Shown: positions 63,158 to 64,000 of the stretch, in pieces
How positions within the stretch are numbered: position 1 is the first letter of the stretch
How the letters are laid out: each line of letters starts with the position of its first letter
Source of the DNA: Bradyrhizobium monzae
Lineage (GTDB): Bacteria; Pseudomonadota; Alphaproteobacteria; Rhizobiales; Xanthobacteraceae
Direction: 5' to 3'
Assembly: GCF_021458635.1 (NCBI RefSeq)
Contig: NZ_JAIRDQ010000005.1
Location: 310,001-374,000 of the forward strand
Length of the DNA: 64,000 nt
Position numbers and translations under genes: made by a program
The notes under the pieces: model-generated
What the model saw: the letters and a program-made list of their open reading frames with translations, nothing else
What the model was told of the DNA's origin: nothing
The model's database searches: none

Positions 63158-63232
63158 GCGGCGAGGCGCCGAGCGGGATGTGACGCGACGTCGCAGAGGT
63201 GATAAAGGGCCTCACCGAGCGACAAGGTCCCC

Positions 63233-63457
63233 ATGTCCGAACCTGAGTCCGAGCCTGCCTCCACTGAGAGGCCCAACGCCTCCCCAAAGGCTCAATCCGG
63301 CGACAGCCGCCGCGGCGCAATCGCGGGCCTAATCATCGCTGCTGTCATCCTCGGAGTCGGGTTGTGGCTTGCCCGTGACCTCACGGCCGCCAGCAAGATG
63401 CAGGACTGCGTGATGTCGGGACGAAGCAATTGCAATGTGATCCAGCCGGCCCGCTAG
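63233..63457 (+). CDS. Small single-span membrane protein with Cys pair
   Basis: 74 residues: disordered N-terminus rich in Ser, Pro and Glu; helix (GAIAGLIIAAVILGVGLWLA); tail with two cysteines (MQDCVMSGRSNCNV). The topology and Cys pair resemble the preceding gene, but the sequences differ. Confidence 0.65.
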   Translation: MSEPESEPASTERPNASPKAQSGDSRRGAIAGLIIAAVILGVGLWLARDLTAASKMQDCVMSGRSNCNVIQPAR

Positions 63458-63640
63458 GCCGGTCCCGCCGGGACCCTGGACGAAAAATCGCCGTGATCTT
63501 AATCATTTGTAACGGGACATAGCTGGCCCGTCCGGTCAGTTTGACAGGTCAGTTATGTCCGTCGGCATCACCCAGGCGCGACCCGAATCGTCTATCGCGC
63601 GTGGACCACGGCAATTGCGAAAGTTGAGGGGTAAGCACGC

Positions 63641-64000
63641 ATGAGTGCGTCCAGCCGCATGAAGATCATCATTCCCATGGTTTCCGCCATGGCGTTGCTG
63701 GCAATCTCCGCGCAGGCGCAGGACGCAGGTCCGCCGAGGCACGACGGTCATCCGCCGGGGCAGGGCGCAGGTGGCCTGCCCCAGCCCAATCAGAACATGC
63801 GCAAGGGTCCTCCGCCGCAACAGGCCGTGCACCCCGGGCCTCAGCCCGGCGGCCAAGCTCGCATGGCTCCGGGTCCAGGCCCAGGAGCAGCTCCCGGCCC
63901 GCATGGTCCCGGACCGCGTAATGCCGGTGGTCCGCCGCCCGGACCCGGCCGCTACATGGCACGTGGCCCCGCGCCGGCGCGCGACTGGGGCGGACACGCC
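63641..64000 (+). CDS. Exported Pro/Gly-rich protein, possibly RcnB-like (cut by window edge)
   Basis: 120 residues are visible: a signal peptide (KIIIPMVSAMALLAISAQAQ), then a long Pro/Gly/His stretch (PPRHDGHPPGQGAGGLPQPN and similar). The end in the window, ARDWGGHA, resembles the start of RcnB-type domains that follow such linkers. The rest lies beyond 64000, so the family is uncertain. Confidence 0.7.
   Translation, partial: MSASSRMKIIIPMVSAMALLAISAQAQDAGPPRHDGHPPGQGAGGLPQPNQNMRKGPPPQQAVHPGPQPGGQARMAPGPGPGAAPGPHGPGPRNAGGPPPGPGRYMARGPAPARDWGGHA

Overview
The window reads as a stretch of an alphaproteobacterial chromosome, most likely Bradyrhizobium or a close relative. The reasons are the high G+C, the Rhizobiales-type outer-membrane barrels, an NDUFS4-like complex I accessory gene, an OpgC homologue, many very small membrane proteins of the kind annotated in Bradyrhizobium, and an avidin-family gene resembling bradavidin. 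The genus is an inference from family content; no 16S or marker search could be run.

Layout. 0-4.2 kb: a formylglycine-generating enzyme and its Tat-exported sulfatase (cut by the left edge), divergent from an AraC regulator, then a VOC protein. 4.2-15.6 kb: an unknown protein, a soluble chemoreceptor-like protein with reversed domain order, recJ, an SDR and a class II aldolase, a MltB-type transglycosylase, a MarR regulator divergent from an AhpD-like/cupin pair with tandem palindromic operators, and an M23 peptidase. 15.6-18.8 kb: efp divergent from epmA-epmB, the EF-P lysylation set. 18.8-21.8 kb: a type I DAHP synthase preceded by what looks like a complete transcription attenuator with an aromatic leader peptide (...SFYWYFSY...) and a probably leaderless start, then HdeD and PrsW membrane proteins. 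22-30.3 kb: PilZ proteins, a decayed membrane gene, two acyltransferase-3 proteins, tRNA-Glu, GST, glyoxalase.

30.4-35.5 kb is the accessory part: four REP-like palindromes, a decayed REP-associated tyrosine transposase, an orphan gene, an avidin-family secreted protein, an Omp25-like barrel and a cluster of tiny membrane proteins. 35.6-49 kb: a carboxylesterase with a divergent AraC regulator, HU, a GrlR-domain protein behind a duplicated palindrome, a sirtuin, a double cold-shock protein, DUF192, tRNA-Pro, and a fused two-barrel outer-membrane protein beside a second Omp25-like barrel.

49-64 kb: OpgC, the NDUFS4-like gene, an Lrp regulator, then a leucine/isovalerate degradation operon (isovaleryl-CoA dehydrogenase, methylcrotonyl-CoA carboxylase beta and alpha, HMG-CoA lyase) divergent from an AraC regulator. 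A DctP-Q-M TRAP transporter with overlapping reading frames follows. The right end carries small secreted or membrane proteins, including an MXKDX repeat protein, and a proline/glycine-rich secreted protein cut by the right edge.

The strongest candidate for something new is the aroG leader at 19949-20113. The avidin-like protein, the fused outer-membrane barrels, the reversed chemoreceptor and the tandem MarR operators come next.
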